Positions 28,346-35,912 of a stretch of 57,632 nt of DNA are shown here, piece after piece (the first letter of the stretch is position 1; each line of letters begins with the position of its first letter). The stretch covers positions 1 to 57,632 of the forward strand of contig NZ_ANNG01000017.1 of the NCBI RefSeq assembly GCF_000466685.1. The letters are read 5' to 3'. The DNA is from Campylobacter concisus UNSWCS (GTDB lineage: Bacteria > Campylobacterota > Campylobacteria > Campylobacterales > Campylobacteraceae). The notes under the pieces were generated by a model. The model made no database searches and was not told the origin of the DNA. It saw only the letters and a program-made list of their open reading frames with translations. Position numbers and translations under genes: made by a program.

Positions 28346-29814
28346 TACTTGCTTTTAAATTTGACTGCTTTAAAGAGCCAGCATTTTTGGCGCCATTTTT
28401 ACGCTCATTAGCTGGGGAGCTTAAGCACTCTATAAGCTGTAAAAATGATCAAATTTGCCTAAAAGTAAGTGGCTCAAATGGGGAGCTTAGCGCCCTAGCA
28501 GACAGAGCAAGCGCCATTTTGCCTTATAGCCTTTTTATAAAGCATAGCGAGGTCGATGTGGCAGATGAGCTTGACGTGGCAGATGAGATTAAAAAGATAA
28601 AATTTGGCACGCTTAGCCCATCTCAAGCGGCGGCATTTTTGGCTAATGGCAAGGCTATTTTAAATGAAAGTGGCACGCTTGCTTGGAGTAAATTTGATGG
28701 CGAGATAACGCTTGATAATTTTAATGAAAAGCTAAAAGCCTGCCTAAATTTATTAAAAAACGGCAAGGGCATTTGCGTAGAGCAAGATGAAAATTTATAT
28801 GAAATTTCTCTTGGGGTGAAATTTGATGCAAATTTCTTGATGCCTGTAAATTTAAAACAGCTACCTAAAATTTTCATCGCCGATGATAGGGCGCAGATCG
28901 CGCTTGCTAGCTTTGAAAAGCCACTTTTGGCACTAAAAACGACAGCCATTTACAGGCAAAACCACGAGGACGCACCGCTATTTTTTGACGTGATGGCGCC
29001 AAATGACCTTTTTCTTTACGCCCTTTGCGAGCAGCTAAATCAAGATGGCTTTAGCTTTTTAAGCGTTACTGTAAAGGAGCAAAAAAACGCCCTTTTAAGG
29101 CTAATTTTGCTTGAAAATAGCGCTCTTTTAAGCCCATTTTTTTACACAAAAGATGAGGAATTTGAGCTTGAGAGTTTTGGCGAAGTGGCTTTGGGGCTTA
29201 AATTTAGCAAATTTGGCGATGATGAAATTTGCCTGCTTTCAAAATCAAGCAAAACGCAGCTTCTATTTTTACCAAAATTTAGCAGCTTTGAAGAAATTTA
29301 TGAGCTCATAAGGGCTGAGGATGGCGGCAAAAGGCTACTTGAAAACTTTAGTAAAGAGCACGCCCTGCCAAGCGGTAAATTTAGCTCAAATGCTAGCTTT
29401 TTCTCGCTATTTTGCATAGCTGGACGTTTGCTTGGCTTAAGTGATGAGTTTAAAAGAGCAGGGGAGAATTTGCTTCTAATGGCAAGCGATTTTAGCGGTC
29501 AAAAGGGCGTTAGGATAGATTATAAGATGAAAGATGACTTTGGTTTAGACGGGGTTAAGTTTGTAAAAAGTATCATTTCATTTATCCTTGCTGGTGCTGG
29601 AGAGAAGAATATCAGCTTTGGTTGCACCGAGTCTTTAGCGCATTTTTTGAGCGATTTTAGCTATGAAAAACGAGATAAATTTAACATTAAAAATGTTACT
29701 TTAAGCGGGGATTTATTTTATAATAAGGTAGTTAGCAACTTGATAAAAAAGCACCTAAACCCAAATATAAAAACAAATTTTGACCCCGGATTTGGCGTTG
29801 AGATCAAGCTTTAG
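28342..29814 (+). CDS. hydE: HydE, hydrogenase accessory protein resembling a degenerate HypF
   Basis: 490 residues, soluble. Position after hydABCD matches the epsilonproteobacterial hydE gene, which is needed for hydrogenase activity in Wolinella and Helicobacter as I recall; mechanism unknown. Compared by eye with neighbouring HypF it aligns at both ends. FSGQKGVRID (384-393) matches HypF YEGESGMRLE, and LSGDLFYNK (from 454) matches HypF LSGGVFQNK, with spacing 70 against 71 residues. The N-terminal FLAPFLRSLA...VSG stretch resembles the HypF acylphosphatase region. The zinc-finger block is absent and key glycine/arginine positions are changed. Paralogy is my inference. Confidence 0.72.
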   Translation: MILAFKFDCFKEPAFLAPFLRSLAGELKHSISCKNDQICLKVSGSNGELSALADRASAILPYSLFIKHSEVDVADELDVADEIKKIKFGTLSPSQAAAFLANGKAILNESGTLAWSKFDGEITLDNFNEKLKACLNLLKNGKGICVEQDENLYEISLGVKFDANFLMPVNLKQLPKIFIADDRAQIALASFEKPLLALKTTAIYRQNHEDAPLFFDVMAPNDLFLYALCEQLNQDGFSFLSVTVKEQKNALLRLILLENSALLSPFFYTKDEEFELESFGEVALGLKFSKFGDDEICLLSKSSKTQLLFLPKFSSFEEIYELIRAEDGGKRLLENFSKEHALPSGKFSSNASFFSLFCIAGRLLGLSDEFKRAGENLLLMASDFSGQKGVRIDYKMKDDFGLDGVKFVKSIISFILAGAGEKNISFGCTESLAHFLSDFSYEKRDKFNIKNVTLSGDLFYNKVVSNLIKKHLNPNIKTNFDPGFGVEIKL

Positions 29815-32023
29815 ATATGAGATCAAAGGCTTAGTTCAAGGCGTTGGTTTTAGACCTTTTGTCTATACTTTGGCGGACAAATTTAAGCTTATTGGCGAAA
29901 TTTACAACGATGATGAGGGCGTGAAGCTAAATTTTAGCGGCGAAGAGGCTAGCTTTTTGGCTTTTGAAAAAGAGCTTTATGAGAAGCTACCAGCCCTTGC
30001 TAGGATCGATGAACTGCATAAATTTAAGATAGATAAAATTTATGAAAAGCTTGAGATCATCGCCTCAAAGGCAGCGACCAAACAAGCGCCCATTTTGCCT
30101 GATTACGCACTTTGTGACGACTGCTTGCGCGAGTTTTATGACCCCACAAATCCACGCTACAAATACCCATTTATAAACTGCACCAACTGCGGACCGAGAT
30201 TTTCCATCATTAAAGCATTGCCCTATGACAGGGTAAATACGATGATGAGCGAGTTTAAGATGTGCGAATTTTGCGAGAGCGAGTACAAAGACCCGCTTAA
30301 TCGCCGCTACCACGCAGAGCCGATCTCTTGCCCAAACTGCGGACCAAAGCTCTATCTAAAAGATAAATTTGGCAAAGTGCTTGCCAGTAAAAACGAAGCA
30401 GCCAAAGAGGCGGCTAGGCTCATAAACGAGGGCAAAATTTTAGCCATTAAAGGGCTTGGTGGCTTTCATCTAGTATGCGACGCAACAAATGAAGCTGCAG
30501 TTTGCGAGCTAAGAGCCAGAAAGCACCGCCCAAGCAAGCCCTTTGCTCTGATGAGTAAAAATTTACAAAACGCTAGAGAGATAGCGCAAATTTCAGAGGC
30601 GGAGGCGAAGCTTCTTAGCTCAAATTTAAAGCCGATCGTCTTGCTTGAAGCAAAAAACGGCTCAAATATCGCAAAAAGCGTCGCTCCAAATTTAAACAAG
30701 CTTGGCGTCATGCTCGCATTTAGTGGCATACATCTTTTGCTTTTTGACCACTTAGAACACGACATCATCGCAACTAGCGCAAACATCTCAGGCGAGGTTG
30801 TGATAAAGGACGAGAGCGAGCTAAGAGAAAAACTAGGTGAGGTTATAGACTTTTACCTTGATCACGACCGAGAAATTTACTCGCCAAGTGACGATAGTAT
30901 CGCATTTTGCGTTGGAGATGAAGTGATTTTTACAAGAACAAGCCGCGGGCTAAATCCAAATTTCATCCATACAAATTTCAAGCAAAAAGGGACGTTTTTA
31001 GCCCTTGGAGCGGAGCTAAAAAGCTCATTTTGCATCTACAAAGACGGCCTTTTGATGGTTAGTCCATATATCGGCGATCTAAAAAACGTGGCGACTTTTG
31101 ATAGGTTTAAGGACATTTTCACCCTTTTTGAAACGACTTATGATCTAAAAATAGACAAGGTCATAGCCGATCTGCATCCAAATTTTTTAAATACAAAATG
31201 GGCAAAGGATCAGGGCTTTGAGCTAGTTCATTTGCAGCACCACTACGCCCATCTACTAAGCGTAATATTTGAAAACGATCTAGCAGATAAAAAGTACCTT
31301 GGATTTTGTTTTGACGGCACTGGATACGGGGAGGACGGCAAAATTTGGGGTGGCGAGGTCTTTAGGCTTGATAAAAATAGTTACGAGAGAGTTTATCACT
31401 TTGATGAATTTAGCTTATTTGGCGGCGAAAATAGCATAAAAAATATCTATCTCATCGCTTATTCTATTATTTTGAAGTATGAGCTTGAAGACGAGGGGCG
31501 TAAATTTTTAGTAAATTTTGATGAAAAGGTGCTTCGAAATTTCAAAATGATGGAGCAAAAGGGGTTAAATTTAGTAAAAACTAGCTCTGTTGGTAGGATA
31601 TTTGACGCATTTGGTGCGATAATATGTGGCATTTTTAGCTCAAGCTACGAGGGAGAGAGTGGCATGAGGCTTGAGGCACTTTATGATAAAAATTTAGATG
31701 CGTGTTACAGATTTAGCCTAAATGACGGAGTTATAGACTTTAAAGACGCCTTTAAAAGTGCTCTAAAAGATGAGCCAAGAGTGGCTGCAACGGCATTTAT
31801 AAATGGCATGGCTGATATTATTTTTGAAATTTCTAAAAATGAAAAAAAAGAGATTTTACTAAGTGGTGGAGTTTTTCAAAATAAGACTTTGCTTGAGCTT
31901 ATTTACAAAAAATTTACTGAAGCAAATTTGAAATTTTATATCAATAAAAAATTCTGCAGTAACGATTCTAACGTAAATTTAGGGCAAATTTATTATTATT
32001 TATCCACATTTTCTAATAAGTGA
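29798..32023 (+). CDS. hypF: Carbamoyltransferase HypF
   Basis: About 741 residues. Converts carbamoyl phosphate to carbamoyl-adenylate and loads it on HypE for cyanide ligand synthesis. Domains in order: acylphosphatase (VQGVGFRPF), two zinc fingers (CDDC/CTNC and CEFC/CPNC, about 105-185), YrdC-like domain (IKGLGGFHLVCDA, RKHRPSKPFALM), Kae1-like domain (HLQHHYAHLLSV, DGTGYGEDGKIWGGE, SGGVFQNK). No ATG fits; TTG codons at 29780, 29792 and 29798 are in frame. I choose 29798 because GGA lies 7 nt upstream. It overlaps hydE by 17 nt. Confidence 0.94.
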   Translation: MRSSFRYEIKGLVQGVGFRPFVYTLADKFKLIGEIYNDDEGVKLNFSGEEASFLAFEKELYEKLPALARIDELHKFKIDKIYEKLEIIASKAATKQAPILPDYALCDDCLREFYDPTNPRYKYPFINCTNCGPRFSIIKALPYDRVNTMMSEFKMCEFCESEYKDPLNRRYHAEPISCPNCGPKLYLKDKFGKVLASKNEAAKEAARLINEGKILAIKGLGGFHLVCDATNEAAVCELRARKHRPSKPFALMSKNLQNAREIAQISEAEAKLLSSNLKPIVLLEAKNGSNIAKSVAPNLNKLGVMLAFSGIHLLLFDHLEHDIIATSANISGEVVIKDESELREKLGEVIDFYLDHDREIYSPSDDSIAFCVGDEVIFTRTSRGLNPNFIHTNFKQKGTFLALGAELKSSFCIYKDGLLMVSPYIGDLKNVATFDRFKDIFTLFETTYDLKIDKVIADLHPNFLNTKWAKDQGFELVHLQHHYAHLLSVIFENDLADKKYLGFCFDGTGYGEDGKIWGGEVFRLDKNSYERVYHFDEFSLFGGENSIKNIYLIAYSIILKYELEDEGRKFLVNFDEKVLRNFKMMEQKGLNLVKTSSVGRIFDAFGAIICGIFSSSYEGESGMRLEALYDKNLDACYRFSLNDGVIDFKDAFKSALKDEPRVAATAFINGMADIIFEISKNEKKEILLSGGVFQNKTLLELIYKKFTEANLKFYINKKFCSNDSNVNLGQIYYYLSTFSNK

Positions 32024-32025
32024 TG

Positions 32026-32038
32026 TATAATGATTATA
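32026..32038 (+). promoter_or_regulatory. -10 box embedded in a palindrome upstream of nikR
   Basis: TATAATGATTATA is a perfect 13-nt palindrome around a central G, starting 2 nt after the hypF stop. Its left half is an ideal -10 box, placing a start site near 32038-32040, about 30 nt before the nikR ATG. The core ATAAT-N-ATTAT also equals the centre of the Fur 7-1-7 operator. So nikR can have its own, metal-controlled promoter; whether Fur, NikR or neither binds cannot be told from sequence. Confidence 0.5.
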
Positions 32039-32068
32039 AACGGTAATCAAACGAGAAAGGAGCAAAAA

Positions 32069-32482
32069 ATGGATAGTGTTATACGTTTTAGTGTCTCTTT
32101 GCCTAGTCAATTACTAGACGAACTAGATAGAAAAGTTAGCGAACAAGGCTACGCTTCTAGGAGTGAATTTACAAGGGATTTGATCCGTGAAAAGATCGTA
32201 AACGATAGCTGGAAGGACGCTAACGAGGAGTTGATTGGGGTTTTGACGCTCATTTATGTGCATCATCACAACGATTTGGTGAATAAAAAAATGGATATCG
32301 AGCATGACTCTGATGTGAAGATCATCTGCACAAATCACGTTCATGTCGATCACCACAACTGCTTAGAAACGATCTCGATAAGAGGTGAGGCTAGCAAGAT
32401 TGAGCGCTTTGCTGACAGGATTGCTGGCTTAAAGGGTGTTAAGTTTTCTAAACTTACAAAGGCCGCTGTGCCTAAATTTTAA
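32069..32482 (+). CDS. nikR: Nickel-responsive regulator NikR
   Basis: 137 residues from the ATG at 32069, which has GAAAGGAG ahead of it; the frame opens at 32030, but the extra 13 residues are not family-like. Ribbon-helix-helix DNA-binding domain at 1-45 ([32 protein letters not shown]). C-terminal ACT-like nickel domain with the ligand set His-x-His-x5-Cys in [13 protein letters not shown]. Likely controls nickel uptake and the hydrogenase genes it sits among. Last gene before a good terminator. Confidence 0.96.
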   Translation: MDSVIRFSVSLPSQLLDELDRKVSEQGYASRSEFTRDLIREKIVNDSWKDANEELIGVLTLIYVHHHNDLVNKKMDIEHDSDVKIICTNHVHVDHHNCLETISIRGEASKIERFADRIAGLKGVKFSKLTKAAVPKF

Positions 32483-32519
32483 GCTAAAAGCTTTTTTGGC
32501 TCTTAAATTTAGGTTTTTT
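32471..32519 (+). terminator. Intrinsic terminator of the hyd-hypF-nikR unit
   Basis: CCTAAATTTTAAG (32471-32483, overlapping the nikR stop) pairs with CTTAAATTTAGG (32502-32513) as a 12-bp stem with one bulged T, followed at once by six Ts (32514-32519). Confidence 0.75.
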
Positions 32520-32803
32520 GCAAAATAGCTAGCAGCGTTTACTTGGCTGCAGAGCTTGTCTTATTTTGTCTTTTTGGTAGTTTTTAGCAGTTTTTGTGAT
32601 CCATTTTTGCAAATTGATAGCGGGTTTTGCTATTTTTTGCTTGCCTGATATCTTTTTTGTGGCGAAAGTTTGATGACCGTTTGTTTTTTTACTTGGGCTT
32701 TGGCTAAAGCTAAATTTGCAAAAGCCCGCCCAAGTTTTTTGGCTTTTTAAATTTCTCCCTTTTTTGCTTTATTTTTGTTCTGGCATTTTTGGCGCTTGTA
32801 TGC
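32520..32803 (+). other. Structured T-rich non-coding gap, possible small RNA or attenuator
   Basis: No open frame or known gene. Several hairpins on the plus strand: GCAGC/GCTGC (32532-32536 with 32546-32550); ATAGC/GCTAT (32617-32621 with 32629-32633) followed by a T-run; and ACTTGGGC/GCCCAAGT (32691-32698 with 32728-32735) followed by TTTTT. The third competes with an alternative stem pairing 32695-32704 with 32718-32727, so the two folds are mutually exclusive, as in attenuators. It could be a small RNA transcribed from an unseen promoter, or decayed sequence. Confidence 0.35.
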
Positions 32804-32809
32804 TATCAT
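32804..32809 (+). promoter_or_regulatory. Extended -10 promoter of the DUF2157 gene
   Basis: TGCTATCAT (32801-32809) has the TGn extension directly before a TATCAT box, 36 nt ahead of the ATG at 32846; upstream is T-rich as in Campylobacter sigma70 promoters. Separates this gene pair from the nikR transcript. Confidence 0.5.
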
Positions 32810-32845
32810 TAGCCACAAAAAAATGTCATTTAAAGAGAATGAAAG

Positions 32846-34108
32846 ATGAATTTTTACAATAGAAATTTTCTAGCCAAAGAGCTAGATCGCTGGCAAAAAG
32901 AGGATGTGGTCGATAAGGCCACCGCTTTAAAAATAGCAAATTTATATGATATAGATCTAAACGCTCATAGCGAAAGGACTAGTTTTATCTTAAAGTTGGT
33001 TGCTTATCTCTTTTTCGCGCTGGCATTTTTTACCCTTGTTGGAGCTTACTGGGAGGAGATACCAAGGATGGGGCGCCTTGTCATCATCTTTGGCGTGCTT
33101 GCTCTTTTAAATTTTGGCGGAGTTTATTATCTCAAAAAGGGCAAAGATAAGCTTGGCACGGCTACGCTCTTTTTGGGAAATTTCTGCTACGGAGCAGCCA
33201 TAGCGCTTATCGCTCAAATTTATAATATTAGCGACGAGCCAAGTGGCGGAGTTTTGCTCTGGAGCGTTGGAGCGATGGCGCTCTCTTTTGCTAGCAAAAA
33301 GCCCTTGCTGGTGGCTCAAAGCCTTGTTTTTGCGACGATCTGGTTTGTTTTAAAGGGCATGGGTGGCGAGTTTGCTTATGAATTTGTCGTCTTTATAGCC
33401 CTTGGCGCCTACACGCTTTACAAAAGTGACTCTATTTTTCTTGCCATTGTGCTTTTAGCGGATATATTTTTCTACATCGTTTCACTTTGCGCTAAGATCA
33501 GCGGGTTTAATGAATTTTATGACTATGATCTTATGTTTAGAGCGCCGATGGCTGCTACTTTATCGCTCTCATACGCGCTTTTACTTGTCGCGCTCTTTGG
33601 CACGTTAGCTGGCTTTAGAGATAGGCTAGCACACCTTGTAAGGGGCTTTGGCAAGTATCTTGGCATCATTATCTTGATCGTTTGTCTGATAGCTTATGCA
33701 AATGGCGATATCTACGAGCTAGAAGAAGATAAATTTTGGTTTGCAAAAGCATTTTTTTATAGCAGTTTTGGCAAGGTTTTTGCCGTATTTAGCATCGCTA
33801 GCATTGCGCTATTTTTCAAAGAGAAAAACAAAAGTGGCCTGCTTCTTGGCTTGATACTCTTTGCTTTGCCATTTGTCTTTAGCTTAGGCGTTGGATATGC
33901 AAATATCTTCTTCTCACTAGCAAACATCATCGTTGCAGCCGTGCTTATCAAAAATGGCGAGCTAACGCTTGGACTATGCATGATATTCTTAGTTGCGGTG
34001 GTTAGATACTTTGAACTAATAGGCGATTATTTGGGGGCTACGGCGCTATTTATCGTCTTTGCCTTCGTCGTGCTCGCAGTTGCTGCCAAAAAAGGAGGCA
34101 AAAAATGA
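32846..34108 (+). CDS. DUF2157 polytopic membrane protein
   Basis: 420 residues. A polar N-terminus (LAKELDRWQKEDVVDKATALKIANLYD, typical of the DUF2157 entry segment) is followed by about eleven to twelve hydrophobic helices. Function unknown; such proteins usually occur beside a GDYXXLXY-motif protein, as here (4-nt ATGA overlap). It sits between nikR and hypB but shows no hydrogenase-related motif, so I see it as an independent two-gene unit. Confidence 0.8.
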   Translation: MNFYNRNFLAKELDRWQKEDVVDKATALKIANLYDIDLNAHSERTSFILKLVAYLFFALAFFTLVGAYWEEIPRMGRLVIIFGVLALLNFGGVYYLKKGKDKLGTATLFLGNFCYGAAIALIAQIYNISDEPSGGVLLWSVGAMALSFASKKPLLVAQSLVFATIWFVLKGMGGEFAYEFVVFIALGAYTLYKSDSIFLAIVLLADIFFYIVSLCAKISGFNEFYDYDLMFRAPMAATLSLSYALLLVALFGTLAGFRDRLAHLVRGFGKYLGIIILIVCLIAYANGDIYELEEDKFWFAKAFFYSSFGKVFAVFSIASIALFFKEKNKSGLLLGLILFALPFVFSLGVGYANIFFSLANIIVAAVLIKNGELTLGLCMIFLVAVVRYFELIGDYLGATALFIVFAFVVLAVAAKKGGKK

Positions 34109-34737
34109 AGATAAGATCACTGATACTAGCTATAATCTTTCAAATTTTACTAATAATTGCGATGCTTGCATACGCGCTCATGCCACTTTACCTTGGAAAA
34201 GAGGTAAAAGTGAGGGTAAATCTCTACGATCCAAGGGATCTCTTTCGCGGAAACTACGTGAGCTTGAGCTATGATTTTTCAGATTTTTCAAATCTGCAGC
34301 AGTCTAAATTTGATGAAAAAACTGGCGTTGAGATATATATATATGATAGAAATATCTCAAAAAATGATGAAATTTACGCCATTTTAAAGCAAGATGCTAA
34401 TGCCACTTACGCTTTTGATAAATTTAGCTTTACTAAGCCAAAAGACGTTCTTTTCTTAGCTGGCAAATTTGATGGATATTTATTTGTAAAATATGGCATC
34501 GAAGAGTTTTACATGCCAACTAAAAAGGCAAAGCAAACTGAGCGAGAGATGATGGATCAAGATGTGGATACTGTTGCTGTTTTGATGGTGATGGATGATG
34601 GTAGGGCAAGGCTAAAAGATCTCATCATCACGCCAAATGGTAAAAAAAGAAGCAATGATGAAAATTTTGACGAAAATGGCTACACAGATGATAACGAGAG
34701 CTTTGAAGAGCCAGTTCGCTTGCAAGATCAAAGGTAA
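34105..34737 (+). CDS. GDYXXLXY-domain membrane-anchored protein
   Basis: 210 residues: one N-terminal helix (about 8-28), then an extracytoplasmic domain with the signature RDLFRGNYVSLSY near 44-56 (GDYxxLxY with Asp replaced by Asn), a beta-rich middle (FLAGKFDGYLFVKYGIEEFYMP) and an acidic tail. The partner of the DUF2157 gene upstream. Function unknown. A run of six AT repeats (34333-34344) lies inside the coding region (residues VEIYIYDR) and could slip. Confidence 0.8.
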   Translation: MKIRSLILAIIFQILLIIAMLAYALMPLYLGKEVKVRVNLYDPRDLFRGNYVSLSYDFSDFSNLQQSKFDEKTGVEIYIYDRNISKNDEIYAILKQDANATYAFDKFSFTKPKDVLFLAGKFDGYLFVKYGIEEFYMPTKKAKQTEREMMDQDVDTVAVLMVMDDGRARLKDLIITPNGKKRSNDENFDENGYTDDNESFEEPVRLQDQR

Positions 34738-34860
34738 ATTTAAAGGATGATTAAAAAACGGGTTAATTTATCTCATTTGCATAAAATGCCCTTAAATTTT
34801 AATTTTATTTTTAAATTTAAGCGTTAAAATCTCTGAAAATTAATAAAAAAGGATAATAAA
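34738..34860. promoter_or_regulatory. Leader of the hypBCDEA operon
   Basis: 123-nt AT-rich gap. An inverted repeat CTTAAATTT / AAATTTAAG pairs 34791-34799 with 34813-34821, with a T-rich loop. GGATAATAAA ahead of the hypB ATG supplies the ribosome site. A promoter is expected because the preceding gene pair is unrelated, but no box is decisive. Confidence 0.35.
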
Positions 34861-35673
34861 ATGTGTAAAGACTGCGGTTGTTCAATGGGTAATCACGCCC
34901 ACACTCACACTCACGCTGATGGTACCACTCACTCACACCCACACACTCACGATGGGCATACAGATCACGCTCATGACGCACACGAGCATAGCCACGAGGC
35001 TCATGCACACCCTGTGCTAAACGAGAGCAAAACCATAGACGTGATAGAGAAAATTCTCTCTGAAAACGACAAAGAGGCCGCTCATAACAGAGCGCATCTT
35101 GATGAGAAAAAGATACTTTGTGTAAATTTGATGAGTAGCCCAGGCGCTGGCAAAACTACGCTTTTAGAGGCTACGATAAAGGCTAGTAAATTTAAAATAG
35201 GCGTTGTCGAGGGTGATTTAGAAACAAATCAAGATGCCGACCGCATAGTAAAAGCTGGCGCAAAAGCTCATCAGATAAGCACAGGCCAGACCTGCCACTT
35301 GGACGCTTTTATGGTGCATGAGGGGCTTCATCATCTGCCACTAAACGAGCTTGATCTAGTCTTTATAGAAAATGTTGGAAATTTAGTCTGTCCTGCAAGC
35401 TACGACGTTGGCTCGCACTTTAACGCTGTGCTTCTTTCAGTGCCAGAGGGCGATGATAAGGTTAGCAAATATCCAGTGATGTTTAGGGCTGCTGACGTGC
35501 TTTTGATCACTAAAGCTTCGCTCGCACCGCACTTCGACTTTGATATCGAGAGAGTGAAAAACGACGCTAGAAAACTAAATCCAAAGGTCGATATCTTTGT
35601 AGTAGATAGCAAAACAGGCGAGGGCATCGATAAATGGATAAGTTATTTGGAATTTAAAAAAGAGCTAAGATAA
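34861..35673 (+). CDS. hypB: Hydrogenase/urease nickel incorporation GTPase HypB
   Basis: 270 residues. Delivers nickel to HydB with HypA, driven by GTP. N-terminal MCKDCGC is the high-affinity nickel site known from E. coli HypB. Residues 12-50 are a histidine-rich arm with 16 histidines, giving nickel storage as in Bradyrhizobium HypB. The G domain follows with P-loop SSPGAGKTTLLE near 96-107, the metal-site residues GQTCHLD near 143, VFIENVGNLVCP, and a base-recognition region near 215-220. Stop and hypC start overlap by one base. Confidence 0.97.
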   Translation: MCKDCGCSMGNHAHTHTHADGTTHSHPHTHDGHTDHAHDAHEHSHEAHAHPVLNESKTIDVIEKILSENDKEAAHNRAHLDEKKILCVNLMSSPGAGKTTLLEATIKASKFKIGVVEGDLETNQDADRIVKAGAKAHQISTGQTCHLDAFMVHEGLHHLPLNELDLVFIENVGNLVCPASYDVGSHFNAVLLSVPEGDDKVSKYPVMFRAADVLLITKASLAPHFDFDIERVKNDARKLNPKVDIFVVDSKTGEGIDKWISYLEFKKELR

Positions 35674-35912
35674 TGTGCCTCTCGATCCCTTCAAAAGTAA
35701 TAGAAATAGACGAAAACAACGTCGCTACCGTCGAGACTCTGGGCGTTACTAGAAAGGTAAGCCTAGATCTCATATCTGAAGAGGTAAAAGTTGGCGAATA
35801 CGTGCTAATCCACGTTGGATACGCCATGCAAAAGATCGACACGCAGTTTGCGCTTGAGAGCTTGGAGGTCTATCAAAAGATCGCTGAGGATATGGACGCG
35901 GGGAAAATTTGA
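35673..35912 (+). CDS. hypC: Hydrogenase maturation chaperone HypC
   Basis: 79 residues. Small OB-fold chaperone that, with HypD, holds the Fe(CN)2CO unit and passes it to the HydB precursor. The essential Cys2 (MCLSIPSKVIEI) and the VGEYVLIHVGYAMQKID core are present. Coupled to hypB and hypD by one-base overlaps. Confidence 0.96.
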   Translation: MCLSIPSKVIEIDENNVATVETLGVTRKVSLDLISEEVKVGEYVLIHVGYAMQKIDTQFALESLEVYQKIAEDMDAGKI

